A DNA stretch of 30,133 nucleotides from CAIOSQ01 sp044359885. Its GTDB lineage: Bacteria > Pseudomonadota > Alphaproteobacteria > CACIAM-22H2. A model generated the notes under the pieces. It worked only from the letters and a program-made list of their open reading frames with translations. It made no database searches and was not told the origin of the DNA. The position numbers and the translations under genes were made by a program. The stretch spans positions 1 to 30,133 of the forward strand of contig JBIKLI010000015.1 in the NCBI GenBank assembly GCA_044359885.1, read 5' to 3'. Of this stretch, positions 1 through 7,524 are shown piece after piece; within the stretch, counting starts at the first letter, position 1; each line of letters opens with the position of its first letter.

Positions 1-888
1 GTCGACGCCAGGGCGGCCGCCGCACTCGCGGCGCGCCATGGCGCGCGCGCCGTCGACGCCGAGACGGCGCTGTCGGATCCCGCCGTCGGCGCCGTCATCA
101 TCGCCAGCTCGACCGACACCCACGCCGACCTGATGGAACGCGCGGCGCGGGCCGGCAAGACGATCTTCTGCGAGAAGCCCGTCGACCTGTCGCTGGAGCG
201 GGCCAAGCGCTGCGCGGCCGTCGTCGCATCCACCGGTGTCCGGGTGCTGATGGGCTTCAACCGGCGTTTCGATCCCAGCTTCGCAGCTCTCAAGCGTCGC
301 ATCGACGACGGCGAAATCGGCCCGGTGGAACTCGTCCAGATCACCAGCCGCGATCCGGGTCCGCCGCCTCTCGACTATGTGCGGGTTTCCGGCGGCCTGT
401 TCCGCGACATGATGATCCATGATCTCGACATGGCGCGCTTCCTGCTCGGCGAGGAGCCGGTCGAAATCCAGGCGATGGCCTCCTGCCTCGTCGATCCGGC
501 GATCGGCGCTGCCGGCGACGTCGACACCGCGATGGTCACCCTGCGCACGGCCGGCGGGCGCCTCTGCCAGATCTCCAACAGCCGTCGCGCGATCTATGGC
601 TACGACCAGCGCATCGAGGCGCTGGGGCCGCGGGGCATGCTGGCCGCCGGCAACCAGCAGCCGACCACGGTGGTCGCTTCGACCGCCGCCGGCGTGGCCG
701 CGGACAAGCCGCTGCATTTCTTCCTCGAGCGCTACGCCGAGGCCTATCGCGCCGAGCTGCGTCACTTCCTCGATGTCTGCGCCGGCAGGGCGGCGCCGCT
801 GGCGGGGATCGCGGACGGGTGCCGCGCGCTCGAACTGGCCGAAGCCGCCAGCGAGAGCCTGCGCACGCGTCGCGGCGTCGCGGTCTGA
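1..888 (+). CDS. Gfo/Idh/MocA-family oxidoreductase, inositol 2-dehydrogenase-like (5' partial)
   Basis: The frame is open from the first base, so the start lies outside the window; about 295 residues are visible against roughly 330 for the family. It is probably an NAD(P)-dependent dehydrogenase of polyols or sugars such as myo-inositol. The Rossmann part ends with IIASSTDTHADL. The family lysine sits in CEKPVD (near position 173), followed by GFNRRFDPSF and the helix FRDMMIHDLDMARFLLG, which carries the D..H pair typical of inositol dehydrogenases. The C-terminal half is the alpha/beta substrate-binding domain. It converges on the histidine kinase gene with an 11-base gap. IolG is the best guess, but other sugar dehydrogenases of this family look alike and no other iol gene is in view. 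Confidence 0.85.
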   Translation, partial: VDARAAAALAARHGARAVDAETALSDPAVGAVIIASSTDTHADLMERAARAGKTIFCEKPVDLSLERAKRCAAVVASTGVRVLMGFNRRFDPSFAALKRRIDDGEIGPVELVQITSRDPGPPPLDYVRVSGGLFRDMMIHDLDMARFLLGEEPVEIQAMASCLVDPAIGAAGDVDTAMVTLRTAGGRLCQISNSRRAIYGYDQRIEALGPRGMLAAGNQQPTTVVASTAAGVAADKPLHFFLERYAEAYRAELRHFLDVCAGRAAPLAGIADGCRALELAEAASESLRTRRGVAV

Positions 889-895
889 CGCCGCG
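871..895. terminator. Hairpin at convergent gene ends
   Basis: A perfect 9-bp inverted repeat (CGCGGCGTC at 871-879, GACGCCGCG at 887-895) with a 7-base loop spans the stop codon of the IolG-like gene, just short of the end of the opposite histidine kinase gene. It has no T-run on either side, so it is only a candidate bidirectional terminator or 3'-end stabiliser. Confidence 0.35.
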
Positions 896-899
896 CGGC

Positions 900-2180
900 T
901 CACGCCGCAGCGGACGGCCCGCGCGCGACGATCCGCGCCGCGGGAATGCGCACGGCGACGGTGGTGCCGATCCCGACCTCGCTGTCGATCGCAAGACTTC
1001 CGCCGTGCATCTCGACCATGGCCTTGGACAGCGGCAGTCCCAGCCCCGTGCCCTCGTGCTTGCGGGCGAGCGATGAATCGACCTGGCCGAAGGCCGCCAG
1101 CGCCACCGGGATCTCGGCAGCCGACATGCCGATCCCGGTGTCGGAGATGCGGATGTCGAGCCCGTCCTCAGCATCCGCGACCGAGATCCGGACCCGGCCG
1201 CCCGGCTTGGTGAACTTGATCGCGTTGGTGAGCAGGTTGATCAGCACCTGCTTGATCTTGCGTTCATCGCCCCAAAGCAGGATGCCCTCGCCCGGCACCG
1301 TCGATCGCAGCGAGATCTCGGCCTGCTGTGCCCGGTTGAAGACGAGGCGAACGCAGGCGGACACCGTCGCCCCGAGGTCGAATTCCGACTCGATCAGGTC
1401 GGCCTTGCCGGCCTCGATCTTCGACAGATCGAGAATGTCGTTGATGACGTCCAGCAGGTGACGGCCGCTGTTCCAGATGTCGAGAGCGTATTCCCTGTAC
1501 TGGGCCGAGCCGAGGCTACCGAACAGCTCGTCCTTCATGATTTCGGCGAAGCCGATGACGGCATTGAGCGGGCTGCGCAATTCATGGCTCATGTTGGCGA
1601 GGAACTCGGACTTCGTCCGGTTCGCACGCTCGGCTTCGCTGCGCAGCGCATCGAGCCGGGACGCGAGGCTTGCCATCTCCGCCTGCTGGGCGGCCAGCTT
1701 GCGCTGGACGCGTTCCAGTTCCTCGACCCGCGAAGCGAGTGCCATCTCATGGCGACGCAGAGCCGTCACGTCGGTCAAGGTCAGGAGCAGTCCGCCATCG
1801 GAAAGCTTTGCGGATTCGACCTGAAACTGCCGTCCATCGCGCAGTCCGATGACGAGTTCCTGCCCTTCGCGCAACGCCGTCCTGCCCGCCGCGACCCAGG
1901 CCTCGTCACCGCCGGCGACCTGCGTGTCGATGCGTCCGCTGGCGATCATCGCCGCGATGATCGCCGCGAATGGGGTTCCGGGGACCAGCAGTTCCGCGGC
2001 CGGCTCAAGCAGGCGGCGCCAGTAATCGTTGCAGCCGACAAAGTTTCGCTCTGCGTCGATGACGCAGGCGGCATTTGGAAAACGACTGAAGACTTCCCAG
2101 GCGAGCACCGACGACAATGCCGGCCGACCCCGCGCCGGGTCACCCAAATCGAGCATGCCGGGAGTCTCGGGCCCGTTCAT
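900..2180 (-). CDS. Soluble PAS-domain sensor histidine kinase
   Basis: A 426-aa hybrid-free histidine kinase. Residues 25-140 form a PAS/PAC sensor (FPNAACVIDAERNFVGCN near 34-51, ending LLLTLTDVTALRRH). Residues 145-188 are a charged coiled-coil linker. The HisKA domain carries the phospho-acceptor His199 in NMSHELRSPLNAVIGFAEIM. The HATPase domain shows the N box (LINLLTNAIKF, 313-323), the G1 box DTGIGM (347-352), FGQVD (364-368) and the G2 box GTGLGL (377-382). No signal peptide or membrane segment is seen, so it should be cytosolic. The catalytic core resembles the PleC/DivJ type. No response regulator is nearby. It starts 29 bases after pssA ends, on the same strand, so it is likely co-transcribed with psd-pssA. 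Confidence 0.92.
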   Translation of the reverse strand: MNGPETPGMLDLGDPARGRPALSSVLAWEVFSRFPNAACVIDAERNFVGCNDYWRRLLEPAAELLVPGTPFAAIIAAMIASGRIDTQVAGGDEAWVAAGRTALREGQELVIGLRDGRQFQVESAKLSDGGLLLTLTDVTALRRHEMALASRVEELERVQRKLAAQQAEMASLASRLDALRSEAERANRTKSEFLANMSHELRSPLNAVIGFAEIMKDELFGSLGSAQYREYALDIWNSGRHLLDVINDILDLSKIEAGKADLIESEFDLGATVSACVRLVFNRAQQAEISLRSTVPGEGILLWGDERKIKQVLINLLTNAIKFTKPGGRVRISVADAEDGLDIRISDTGIGMSAAEIPVALAAFGQVDSSLARKHEGTGLGLPLSKAMVEMHGGSLAIDSEVGIGTTVAVRIPAARIVARGPSAAA

Positions 2181-2209
2181 TAACGAATCGTTTCCTTCGA
2201 TCCGCAGGC

Positions 2210-3004
2210 CTAGGTCGGAGATTCACCCGGACCGGGACGGGTCGCTCGGCGCTGCAGGACCACCGACAGAGGCAGACAGGCCAGATAGAGCGCGCCGGCG
2301 GCGAGCAGCGTCGCCCAGGGAGCGGTCGCAATCGCACCGACGAAGACGGCCGCCAGGACGAGGGCCGGCACCGTCAGCGCACGCGGGATCCGCATCTGCT
2401 TCATGGAGAATGTCGGCAGGCGGCTGACCATCAGGGCGCCGGTGCCGAACAGGAACCCCACCGCGACCCAACGCGTCCCGCTGCCAAGGGTCCCGAACTC
2501 GAATGCCGCCATCAGTGGCAGCAGCACCAGACATGCCCCTGCAGGTGCCGGAACGCCGGTGAAGTAGTATCGCGCCCAGGCAGGCGTGTTCGGATCGCCA
2601 AGCATCGTGTTGAAACGCGCCAGCCGAAGGGCGCAGCAGACGGCGTAGAACAGCGCCGCGGCCCAGCCGATACCGCCGGCCAGATTTCCGCTCCATAGGT
2701 AGAGGATCAGCGCCGGCGCCGCACCGAAGCTGACGAAATCGGAAAGCGAGTCGAGTTCGGCCCCGAATTTCGACGTGGCGTTGAGCAGGCGGGCCATGCG
2801 CCCGTCCAGTCCGTCCAGGATGGCGGCGAAAAGAATGGCGACGACGGCATGTTCCCAGCGCCCCATGAAGGCGAAGCGTACGGCGGTCAGTCCGGCGCAC
2901 AACGCGCCGATGGTCAGGATGTTCGGGATCAGGGCGCTGACACGACGGCCGCCCAGCCCTGCACGCCGGCGCTGGCCGTCGCCGTCGACGTCGCCGCCGC
3001 CCAT
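2210..3004 (-). CDS. pssA: CDP-diacylglycerol--serine O-phosphatidyltransferase
   Basis: 264 aa. Integral membrane enzyme that joins CDP-diacylglycerol and serine to give phosphatidylserine, the precursor of phosphatidylethanolamine. The CDP-alcohol phosphatidyltransferase motif D-G-x2-A-R-x8-G-x3-D-x3-D is complete: D67, G68, A71, R72, G81, D85 and D89. About seven or eight hydrophobic segments follow (from LIPNILTIGALCAGLTAV near 25 to LLAAGALYLACLPLSVVL near the end). The chosen ATG is one base after the psd stop codon (TGA-C-ATG), a typical coupled arrangement; an upstream in-frame start would lie inside psd. The N-terminal 20 residues are polar and Gly/Arg-rich. Confidence 0.93.
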   Translation of the reverse strand: MGGGDVDGDGQRRRAGLGGRRVSALIPNILTIGALCAGLTAVRFAFMGRWEHAVVAILFAAILDGLDGRMARLLNATSKFGAELDSLSDFVSFGAAPALILYLWSGNLAGGIGWAAALFYAVCCALRLARFNTMLGDPNTPAWARYYFTGVPAPAGACLVLLPLMAAFEFGTLGSGTRWVAVGFLFGTGALMVSRLPTFSMKQMRIPRALTVPALVLAAVFVGAIATAPWATLLAAGALYLACLPLSVVLQRRATRPGPGESPT

Positions 3005-3005
3005 G

Positions 3006-3701
3006 TCAGCGGATCTCCCCGGTACGCGGTGGCTCGGCGCCCGCCAGGTCGGCGAGCACGGTTTCGCCCGCGACCGCACGCTGTCCGACCACGACCAGCG
3101 GGTTGACGCCGTCGGGAAGATAGACATCGACGCGGCTGCCGAAGCGGATCAGCCCGAAACGCGCGCCGGCGCGCGCCGTGGCGCCGGCGGTCGCGTCGCA
3201 CAGGATGCGGCGCGCGACCAGGCCGGCGATCTGGACCACCACGACGTCGCGCCCATCCGCCATCCCGATCGCCAGCGACATCCGTTCGTTGTCGACCGAC
3301 GCCTTGTCGAGGGACGCGTTCAGGAACTTGCCCGGCCGGTAATGCGCCGCCAGCACCCGGCCGTCGACCGGGAATCGGTTCACATGGACGTCGAAGACGT
3401 TGAGAAAGATGCTGATCCGCGTCCGTTCCCCCTCGCCCAGCCCGAGTTCGCCGGGCGGCGACGCGCGCACGATCAACTGCACGCGGCCGTCGGCAGGGCT
3501 GACGACCAGTCCCGGCCTTGACGGCGTCATGCGATCCGGATCGCGAAAGAAATAGGCGATCCACACCGTCAGCACGGTCAGAAGAAAGCCCAGCGGTGGG
3601 GCGACCCAGAAGCCGCCGGCCGTCGCCGCCACGCCGATGGCCAGGAATGGCCAACCGGCGCGGTGGATCGGGGCGAAGGTTCTGGTAATCGTCTCGAACA
3701 T
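3006..3701 (-). CDS. psd: Phosphatidylserine decarboxylase proenzyme
   Basis: 231 aa, the short bacterial type. It decarboxylates phosphatidylserine to phosphatidylethanolamine. It matures by self-cleavage at Gly188-Ser189 in LIRFGSRVDVYLP, which gives a pyruvoyl alpha chain of 43 residues. A hydrophobic segment lies at residues 17-52. The core motifs SPADGRVQ (68-75) and FLNVFDVHVNRFPVDG (99-114) are intact. The ATG at 3701 (MFETITRTFAPIHRAGWPF) was chosen because the family usually starts there and a GGGAT stretch precedes it; an in-frame start 48 bases further upstream adds an Arg-rich tail not expected in the family. It is the first gene of the psd-pssA-kinase run. Confidence 0.93.
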   Translation of the reverse strand: MFETITRTFAPIHRAGWPFLAIGVAATAGGFWVAPPLGFLLTVLTVWIAYFFRDPDRMTPSRPGLVVSPADGRVQLIVRASPPGELGLGEGERTRISIFLNVFDVHVNRFPVDGRVLAAHYRPGKFLNASLDKASVDNERMSLAIGMADGRDVVVVQIAGLVARRILCDATAGATARAGARFGLIRFGSRVDVYLPDGVNPLVVVGQRAVAGETVLADLAGAEPPRTGEIR

Positions 3702-3808
3702 GTGATCCCGATCGCGCCGCGGTGCACGGAGCCGTAAAGCCGGCGCCACGCCCTACAGCGAAGGTGGAAGGAAAGTCACGGCCTGAACCGGCGAACGCCG
3801 CCCGCGTC

Positions 3809-5359
3809 TCACTGCTTTTCGGGCAGGACGAAGATCTGCCCAGGATAGATCAGATCGGGATCCCGGATCATGTCGCGATTGGCCTGGTAGATGACCGTGT
3901 AGCGGACCCCGGCTCCGTAGACCCGGCGGGCGATCCGCCATAGCGAATTGCCGGGCTGGACCACGACGCGCTCGCTGGCTGCGGCCGCATCACGCGGCGG
4001 CTCGGCCCGGGCGAAGGGGATCTCGATACGCTGCGCGACCCGGCCGTCGCCGGTGATCTGGTCGACCCGAAGCGTGTAGACCCCGGGCGATACCGGGGAT
4101 TGCGGCCGCATTGTCCATCGGCCATTGGCATCGCCCTCGGTGCGTCCGATCGGTACACCATCGAGATAGAGCAGGATGGCACTGCCGGCTGGCGCGCGGC
4201 CGGACAGCACGACTTCTCCGGTGGAATCGTAATCGACCGTCTCGACCGTCACCGGCAGGGGCGGCGCACCGCGTGGCTCGGCGCTCGGCACCTGCAGCAA
4301 ACGGCTGGGCGTTCCCGCTTCGCCATCGCGCGGCACGGCCACCGCCACGGCGCCGGACGGCGATCCACGGCTCGCGATCGCCGGCTGCCGCTCGGGCACG
4401 ACCACGACGACGACTCGGTCGGACCTCAGTCCTGCGGGATCGTCGGCGGTGCGCGCCAGGAGGGACAATTCACGCGTGCCGGAGGCCAGCGGCCGGGCCG
4501 GAAGCGCCACCCATTCGCCTCGCGCATCCGCCGTCACGCGCGCGATCTCGGTATCGCCATCCAGCACCACGACGACGGCGCCGGGCTGCGCACGGCCGGC
4601 GATCACGGCGTTGCCATCGGCCGCGACGCGCACGACGTCGAAGCTGGGGCCTGTCGTCTTGACCAGGGGAGCCGTCGCCGGCGGCAGGCTGGCGACCGCC
4701 GGCGGCGCCGGCGACACCACCGGTGCCGCTTCGGGCGCTTTCGCCGATGGCTGCGCAGCCGTCTGGGCTGGTGGCGGCTCGGTCGCGCGCGCCGGTGCCG
4801 GTTCGGTGGCGGGCCGGACTGGCGCGGCGTCGGCCGTCCGCGCGGCCGTCTGGGCTGGTGGCGGCTCGGTCGCGCGCGCCGGTGCCGGTTCGGTCGCGGG
4901 CCGGACTGGCGCGGCGTCGGCCGTTTGCGCAGCGGGAGGCTGCAGGGCTGGCGGGGCCGGTGCCGGCGCGACGCTGGTCTGCGCGGGTGCCGTAGAGACG
5001 TCCGCGGCGGTTCGCGAGGGCTGCGCCGGGCTGGCCGCCGATGGCTGCGTTGCCGGGCTTGGCGCCAGGATTGCGGGCGGCGCGGCGACGACCGCCGGCC
5101 GCGCTGGCTGGGGCGCCGGTGGCTGGGCGGCGACCGGTGCGGGCGCCGGCGTCACGGCGCGCGGTTCAGGGACCGGGGGGGCTGCCGCCGAATCGGGAGC
5201 CGCCGATGCCGAGGCGCGCGGTTCCCCTTGAGGCCCCGTCTCCTCGCGCACCAGCACAAGCGCCCAGATCGTCGCCGCAAGCGCGATCACGATGGCGAAA
5301 AGGCCGGTCAGAAGCTTTCGGCTCAAAAGGTCAGCTAACCCCGCATTCGGACGGCGCAA
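3809..5359 (-). CDS. Membrane-anchored LysM protein with Ig-like domains and Pro/Ala-rich linker
   Basis: 516 aa. One N-terminal membrane segment (about 16-37, LLTGLFAIVIALAATIWALV) is followed by about 190 residues of low-complexity Ala/Pro/Thr sequence. Two beta-rich Ig/Big-like modules come next (about 243-327 and 370-450, each with a G.A.PG..V...DG pattern). A C-terminal LysM domain starts near 465, with VVQPGNSLWRIARRVYGAG and ending DLIYPGQIFVLPEKQ. LysM domains bind peptidoglycan, so the protein probably spans the periplasm from inner membrane to murein. This architecture is common in Alphaproteobacteria as 'LysM peptidoglycan-binding domain-containing protein'; the precise role is unknown. 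The linker contains a recent 87-bp duplication, annotated separately. Confidence 0.88.
   Translation of the reverse strand: MRRPNAGLADLLSRKLLTGLFAIVIALAATIWALVLVREETGPQGEPRASASAAPDSAAAPPVPEPRAVTPAPAPVAAQPPAPQPARPAVVAAPPAILAPSPATQPSAASPAQPSRTAADVSTAPAQTSVAPAPAPPALQPPAAQTADAAPVRPATEPAPARATEPPPAQTAARTADAAPVRPATEPAPARATEPPPAQTAAQPSAKAPEAAPVVSPAPPAVASLPPATAPLVKTTGPSFDVVRVAADGNAVIAGRAQPGAVVVVLDGDTEIARVTADARGEWVALPARPLASGTRELSLLARTADDPAGLRSDRVVVVVVPERQPAIASRGSPSGAVAVAVPRDGEAGTPSRLLQVPSAEPRGAPPLPVTVETVDYDSTGEVVLSGRAPAGSAILLYLDGVPIGRTEGDANGRWTMRPQSPVSPGVYTLRVDQITGDGRVAQRIEIPFARAEPPRDAAAASERVVVQPGNSLWRIARRVYGAGVRYTVIYQANRDMIRDPDLIYPGQIFVLPEKQ
4758..4931. repeat. Two-copy 87-bp in-frame tandem repeat in the LysM gene
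   Basis: Copies at 4758-4844 and 4845-4931 match at 83 of 87 positions by eye. Each encodes 29 residues containing APVRPATEPAPARATEPP. The unit is a multiple of three and so lengthens or shortens the linker without breaking the frame. The few differences suggest a recent duplication or ongoing slippage. Confidence 0.9.
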
Positions 5360-5423
5360 TCTAGTGGACGATCGCCCCCTCGGGCAATGCGAGTCTGCCG
5401 CCGGTCGCTGCTTCGAGGCGAGG

Positions 5424-6284
5424 CTATCTCGCCGCCGCCCCGTCGCGCCGCGCCGGCTGGCCGCGCAGATGGACGGCCACCGCGAGCAGATCGTCGGACG
5501 ACAAGGCGCTGGTGGCGTGGCGGATCACCTCTGCCATTTCGCCACCGGCGAAATCGCCGTCCGGGGTCATTCCGGACGTCAGGTACTCGATCAGATCGGC
5601 TTGCGACCATTTCGCGAGGTCCCGCGGCGTGATCCCCGGAACCCGCCCGGAAACCAATTGCCCGCCGCTGAGCGCCGCGCCGTCCCTGCGTCCACCCATC
5701 CAGTCGCGCGGCGTGTGGCACTCGGCGCAATGCGCGAGCGCCTCGACGATGTAGGCGCCGCGCACCGCCGGAACGGCGTCGCGCCCGTCAGGCATCGGCG
5801 CGACCGAGAAATTCGCAAGCTTCCAGACCAGAACCGCCGGGCGAAGGCCGAACGGAAAGGACAGCGCATGGGGCCGGTTCGGCCTGTCGCTCGCCGGAAC
5901 CCGACGCAGATACGCCCAGAGATCCGACATGTCGCGTTCGCTCATCCGCGCGAAGGCGACATAGGGGAAGGACGGGAAATAATGCTGGCCGTCGGGCCGC
6001 AGGCCCTGGCGCATCGCCCGCCGGAAATCCGTCTCGTGCCAGCGCCCGATGCCGTGCAGGGGATCGGGCGTGATGTTCGGCCCGAAGAAGCTGCCGAACG
6101 GAGTCTTCAGCTCCCGCCCCCCGGCGAAGGCAGGCGCGCCGGGCGTCGTCGCGGTATGGCAGGCTGCGCAGCCCGCGATCCGGGCGACATAGGCGCCATT
6201 GGCCACGTCCTGGGCCGCGGCGGACACCCCGCCGGCGACCAGCAGCAGCGCCAGGACCGCGGCGCGCGCGGCCGACGGCGTCAT
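5424..6284 (-). CDS. Periplasmic di-heme cytochrome c
   Basis: 286 aa with a signal peptide (LALLLVAGGVSAAAQ, cut near residue 24). It has two class-I cytochrome domains, each with a heme-binding CXXCH: C39-A-A-C42-H43 and C186-A-E-C189-H190. Methionines that could be the distal heme ligands are present (e.g. in FARMSERDM and SGMTPDGDF). The first domain (GGRELKTPFGSFFGPNITPD, then FRRAMRQGL) looks like the cytochrome subunits of alcohol, aldehyde or gluconate dehydrogenases. No dehydrogenase gene is adjacent. It overlaps the upstream cytochrome c' gene by 4 bases (ATGA), so the two are translationally coupled. The donor and acceptor are unknown. Confidence 0.9.
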   Translation of the reverse strand: MTPSAARAAVLALLLVAGGVSAAAQDVANGAYVARIAGCAACHTATTPGAPAFAGGRELKTPFGSFFGPNITPDPLHGIGRWHETDFRRAMRQGLRPDGQHYFPSFPYVAFARMSERDMSDLWAYLRRVPASDRPNRPHALSFPFGLRPAVLVWKLANFSVAPMPDGRDAVPAVRGAYIVEALAHCAECHTPRDWMGGRRDGAALSGGQLVSGRVPGITPRDLAKWSQADLIEYLTSGMTPDGDFAGGEMAEVIRHATSALSSDDLLAVAVHLRGQPARRDGAAAR

Positions 6285-6742
6285 TGGCTGCTGCGGAAGC
6301 TCTCGTGGCAGCTGGCGCAGGGGCGCGACAGCGCGCCGAGCCCGCGCCGGAACGCGGCCTCGTCGTTGGCGCGCGCGGCGGCAAGCATCGCTTCGGCCGC
6401 ATCGGCAAGCGACTTCGCCGAGGCCTCGAACTCGGCCGGACGTTCCCAGATCGCGGGCGACGCGCGGGTCCTGACGCCGGTGGCCGGGCCGGTGCCGGCC
6501 GGAAACAGCGCCGGGGTCTCGCGGGCCGACGCGAGGATGCTCTCCAGCGCGGGGATCGCTGCAGCCGCATTCCAGGGAACGTCGCCGCGCGCGAGCGGCA
6601 CGACGGTCCGCATCGCCGTCCCCTTCGTTCGCATCGCCGCCTGGCGCTGCTCGATCGTCGCGCCGGGCGATTGCGCGGGCACCTGCGAGATATCCGCCAG
6701 GACCATAACGGCCGCGAGGGCCAGGATCGGGAACGCCTTCAT
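6281..6742 (-). CDS. Cytochrome c'/c-556 family protein
   Basis: 153 aa with a signal peptide (MKAFPILALAAVMVLADISQVPAQ). It is predicted to be a four-helix-bundle class-II cytochrome: the single heme motif C142-A-S-C145-H146 is at the extreme C-terminus, and there is an N-terminal RQAAMRTKG helix with a candidate Met ligand. Conserved features of the family include FP.GT and IW....F. The ATG was chosen because it gives a signal peptide and has a GGGAGA ribosome site just upstream; the open frame continues a further 220 codons upstream only as an antisense shadow of the LOG gene. It is first in the two-cytochrome operon. Confidence 0.88.
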   Translation of the reverse strand: MKAFPILALAAVMVLADISQVPAQSPGATIEQRQAAMRTKGTAMRTVVPLARGDVPWNAAAAIPALESILASARETPALFPAGTGPATGVRTRASPAIWERPAEFEASAKSLADAAEAMLAAARANDEAAFRRGLGALSRPCASCHESFRSSQ

Positions 6743-6859
6743 CTCGTCTCTCCCAGTCAGAACCTGTTGTCCCGGCATGGCTGCTCGCGGCTGCCGATGG
6801 AGGAGATTAACCGCTAGTCTGCCCAAATCCAATCCGGTGTCCCGCAAGAGGATCGATCC
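6743..6859. other. Divergent intergenic region, cytochrome operon / LOG gene
   Basis: A 117-base region separating divergent genes, so it must hold promoters for both directions. I see no convincing -35/-10 pair. A ribosome site (AAGAGGATC) precedes the LOG start. No hairpin of note. Confidence 0.3.
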
Positions 6860-7444
6860 ATGTCGTTTCCCCGCTCCGTGTGTGTTTTCTGCGGCTCGTC
6901 CGATCGCGGCCCGCGCCGTCATCGCGCGGCGGCGGCCCGTTTGGGCGCGCTGCTCGCCCGGAACGGGATCGAGCTCGTCTATGGCGGCGGCCGTGTGGGC
7001 ATCATGGGCGTGATCGCCGACGCGGCGCTGGCCGCCGGCGGCCGGGTGGTGGGCGTGATTCCAGAGCATCTCATGCGGCGTGAAGTCGGCCATCTCCAGA
7101 CGACCGAACTGATCGTCACCGCGACGATGCACGAGCGCAAGGCGACCATGTTCGCTCGCGCCGACGCCTTCGTGGTCCTTCCCGGCGGCCCGGGAACGCT
7201 CGACGAGACATTCGAGATCCTGACCTGGCGTCAGCTGGGCCTGCACGACAAGCCGGTCGTCGTCTGCGACAGCGACGGCTACTGGCGACCGCTCACGGCT
7301 CTCGTGGAGCACATGATCCGCTCGCGCTACGTCAAGGCGGCGTTCCGGGACTTCTTTTCGGTGGCGCCCGACCCGGAAGCCGTCATCGACCGGCTGCGTC
7401 ACGCGCCGCCGCGCCGCCGGCCCACCCGCGCCGACCGCATCTGA
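6860..7444 (+). CDS. LOG-family protein (TIGR00730; cytokinin riboside 5'-monophosphate phosphoribohydrolase type)
   Basis: 194 aa. A Rossmann-like nucleotide-binding fold with the family signature PGGPGTLDE (108-116), the YGGGRVGIMG loop (41-50) and the arginine/lysine pair in MHERKATM (90-97). Members hydrolyse the N-glycosidic bond of (cytokinin) nucleoside 5'-monophosphates to release the base; in most bacteria the true substrate is probably AMP-like and the physiological role is unsettled. Length and motifs are complete. The last 15 residues are Arg/Pro-rich. It is 80 bases upstream of icd on the same strand but a separate promoter for icd is likely. Confidence 0.9.
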   Translation: MSFPRSVCVFCGSSDRGPRRHRAAAARLGALLARNGIELVYGGGRVGIMGVIADAALAAGGRVVGVIPEHLMRREVGHLQTTELIVTATMHERKATMFARADAFVVLPGGPGTLDETFEILTWRQLGLHDKPVVVCDSDGYWRPLTALVEHMIRSRYVKAAFRDFFSVAPDPEAVIDRLRHAPPRRRPTRADRI

Positions 7445-7464
7445 GCCCGCGCACCAATCCGGAC

Positions 7465-7493
7465 CTGACAGCGCCGCGACGATCCGCTAATAA
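7465..7493 (+). promoter_or_regulatory. Candidate sigma-70-type promoter for icd
   Basis: CTGACA (7465-7470; one base from TTGACA), a 17-base spacer and TAATAA (7488-7493; a weak -10). It would place the icd transcript start about 25 bases before the ATG. Found by eye only. Confidence 0.35.
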
Positions 7494-7524
7494 CCCCACG
7501 TTTCGCCAGCCGGAGACAGCCGCC

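Noticed and set aside
1..60. GGCGCGCC/GTCGAC-type restriction palindromes near the left edge
   Set aside because: Within a coding frame and expected in GC-rich DNA; no sign of vector or recombination site.
5417..5433. 6-bp hairpin at the end of the di-heme cytochrome gene
   Set aside because: Short stem, overlaps the coding end, no T-run; too weak to call a terminator.
5292..7013. A 573-codon plus-strand frame over the cytochrome genes
   Set aside because: The opposite strand encodes signal peptides and three CXXCH motifs in the correct frames; the plus frame has no recognisable feature.
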